DNA of 64,000 bases. Source: Cordia subcordata. Taxonomy: Eukaryota; Streptophyta; Magnoliopsida; Boraginales; Cordiaceae. Below the pieces are notes generated by a model. That model was not told the DNA's origin. It did not search any database and saw only the letters and a list, made by a program, of their open reading frames with translations. The translations under genes were made by a program, and so were the position numbers. Below are positions 63,513 to 64,000 of this stretch, piece by piece (the first letter of the stretch is position 1; the number at the start of each line of letters is the position of its first letter). Where the stretch lies: NCBI GenBank assembly GCA_028554755.1, contig JAPTOF010000003.1:23558501-23622500 (forward strand), given 5' to 3'.

Positions 63513-64000
63513 CCTAAATTAATTTAGAATTCCTTATTTTTAATTTTACTCTAACAGTTTTACTTTTATTAATTTCTCAATTTAGTGAATTATTATTTTA
63601 GTTTTATTTCAATAGCTCTCCTACTTTAAGAATTGTCCCACATAATCATTACAAGGATTTAGGGAATGAGATTAGTGATTAAATAAAACCCCTATATTTG
63701 GGGGATTTTTTAGTTTTAATACAAGAGATACCTAAAAATTTAGGAACTTGATAAAGAAGTTGTTGGATCTCATTGACACCAATACCCTAAAAGTTTATGC
63801 TTGCTTGCAACTATCAAATATGCTATAGAATGTATAGTTCTTCTCTTATTCCAACTGCTAATCTGGGTCTACGTTTGTTGCTTTTTAACTTCGTTTTTCT
63901 TTCTAAAGGGTCAATTTTCCAATAGTTCTAGCCACTTGAATTAAAGTTTTGTCTTCAAATGGGATATCAATGCAATGGAGCAACTCTCAAACTACATGAA

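Larger units (their letters stand above)
57825..64000 (+). pseudogene. TPS3: TPS-b terpene synthase pseudogene, interrupted, running off the window
   Basis: This copy lies in the opposite orientation to TPS1 and TPS2. A 5' leader remnant (57825-57893) sits right after copia-2. Exon 1 (about 58130-58208) reads RQSRNYEASIW, so RRX8W has become RQX8W. Exon 2 (about 58363-58610) has lost its acceptor region. Exon 3 (58823-59190) has TAG at 58861-58863, where TPS1 has CAG, and a one-base loss near 59074. Exon 4 (about 59665-59840) reads TTIDIYDVYG, so one Asp of DDXXD is deleted; the exon is then split by a Ty3 element and resumes at 63010-63055. Exon 5 begins near 63968 (WDINAMEQL), where the acceptor AG is AA, and continues past the window. 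A solo LTR lies in intron 3 and an inverted-repeat element in intron 4. Confidence 0.85.

Overview
The window is nuclear DNA of a flowering plant, most likely a woody core eudicot. It is AT-rich, its genes carry GT-AG introns, and it holds a tandem family of TPS-b terpene synthases plus many LTR retrotransposons, MITEs and a Mutator-like element. I cannot name the species from sequence alone.

Only two genes look intact. At the left edge is the 3' part of a cytochrome b561-type transmembrane protein (127-1646, +). Next is a complete seven-exon ureG gene for the GTPase of urease nickel insertion (4170-6786, +), with a MITE just upstream and another in intron 2.

Three decayed terpene synthase copies follow. 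TPS1 (7168-10590, -) keeps every exon and splice site but has two nonsense codons. TPS2 (13794-16830, -) has exon 2 fused to exon 4 and a 35-bp duplication. TPS3 (57825 to the window end, +) is opened by a solo LTR, a Tat-type Ty3 element and an inverted-repeat element.

The 41 kb between TPS2 and TPS3 is a graveyard of mobile DNA and gene scraps. It holds a rearranged pararetrovirus-like segment (17.6-20 kb), a foldback element split by a 5.1-kb copia element (21.1-27.2 kb), a hAT-like MITE (27.5-28.8 kb), decayed golgin-like and WEE1-like gene pieces (29-33 kb), and a TIR element carrying an RNase H-like fragment (38.2-39.1 kb). It also holds a ~200-bp satellite array (41.1-42.2 kb) split by a 7.07-kb MULE with a transposase remnant and a plant-mobile-domain gene (43.0-50.07 kb), and a second copia of the same family whose 5' LTR is split by a 1.8-kb solo LTR (50.3-57.8 kb).

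I found no new multi-gene system. The most informative objects are the nested insertions whose target duplications can be read exactly, and the TPS3 exon 4 locus, where a second copy of the interrupted exon lies just inside the 3' LTR. That layout suggests the insertion predates a TPS duplication and a later deletion. Coordinates were counted by hand and similarities judged by eye; no alignment or database search was run.
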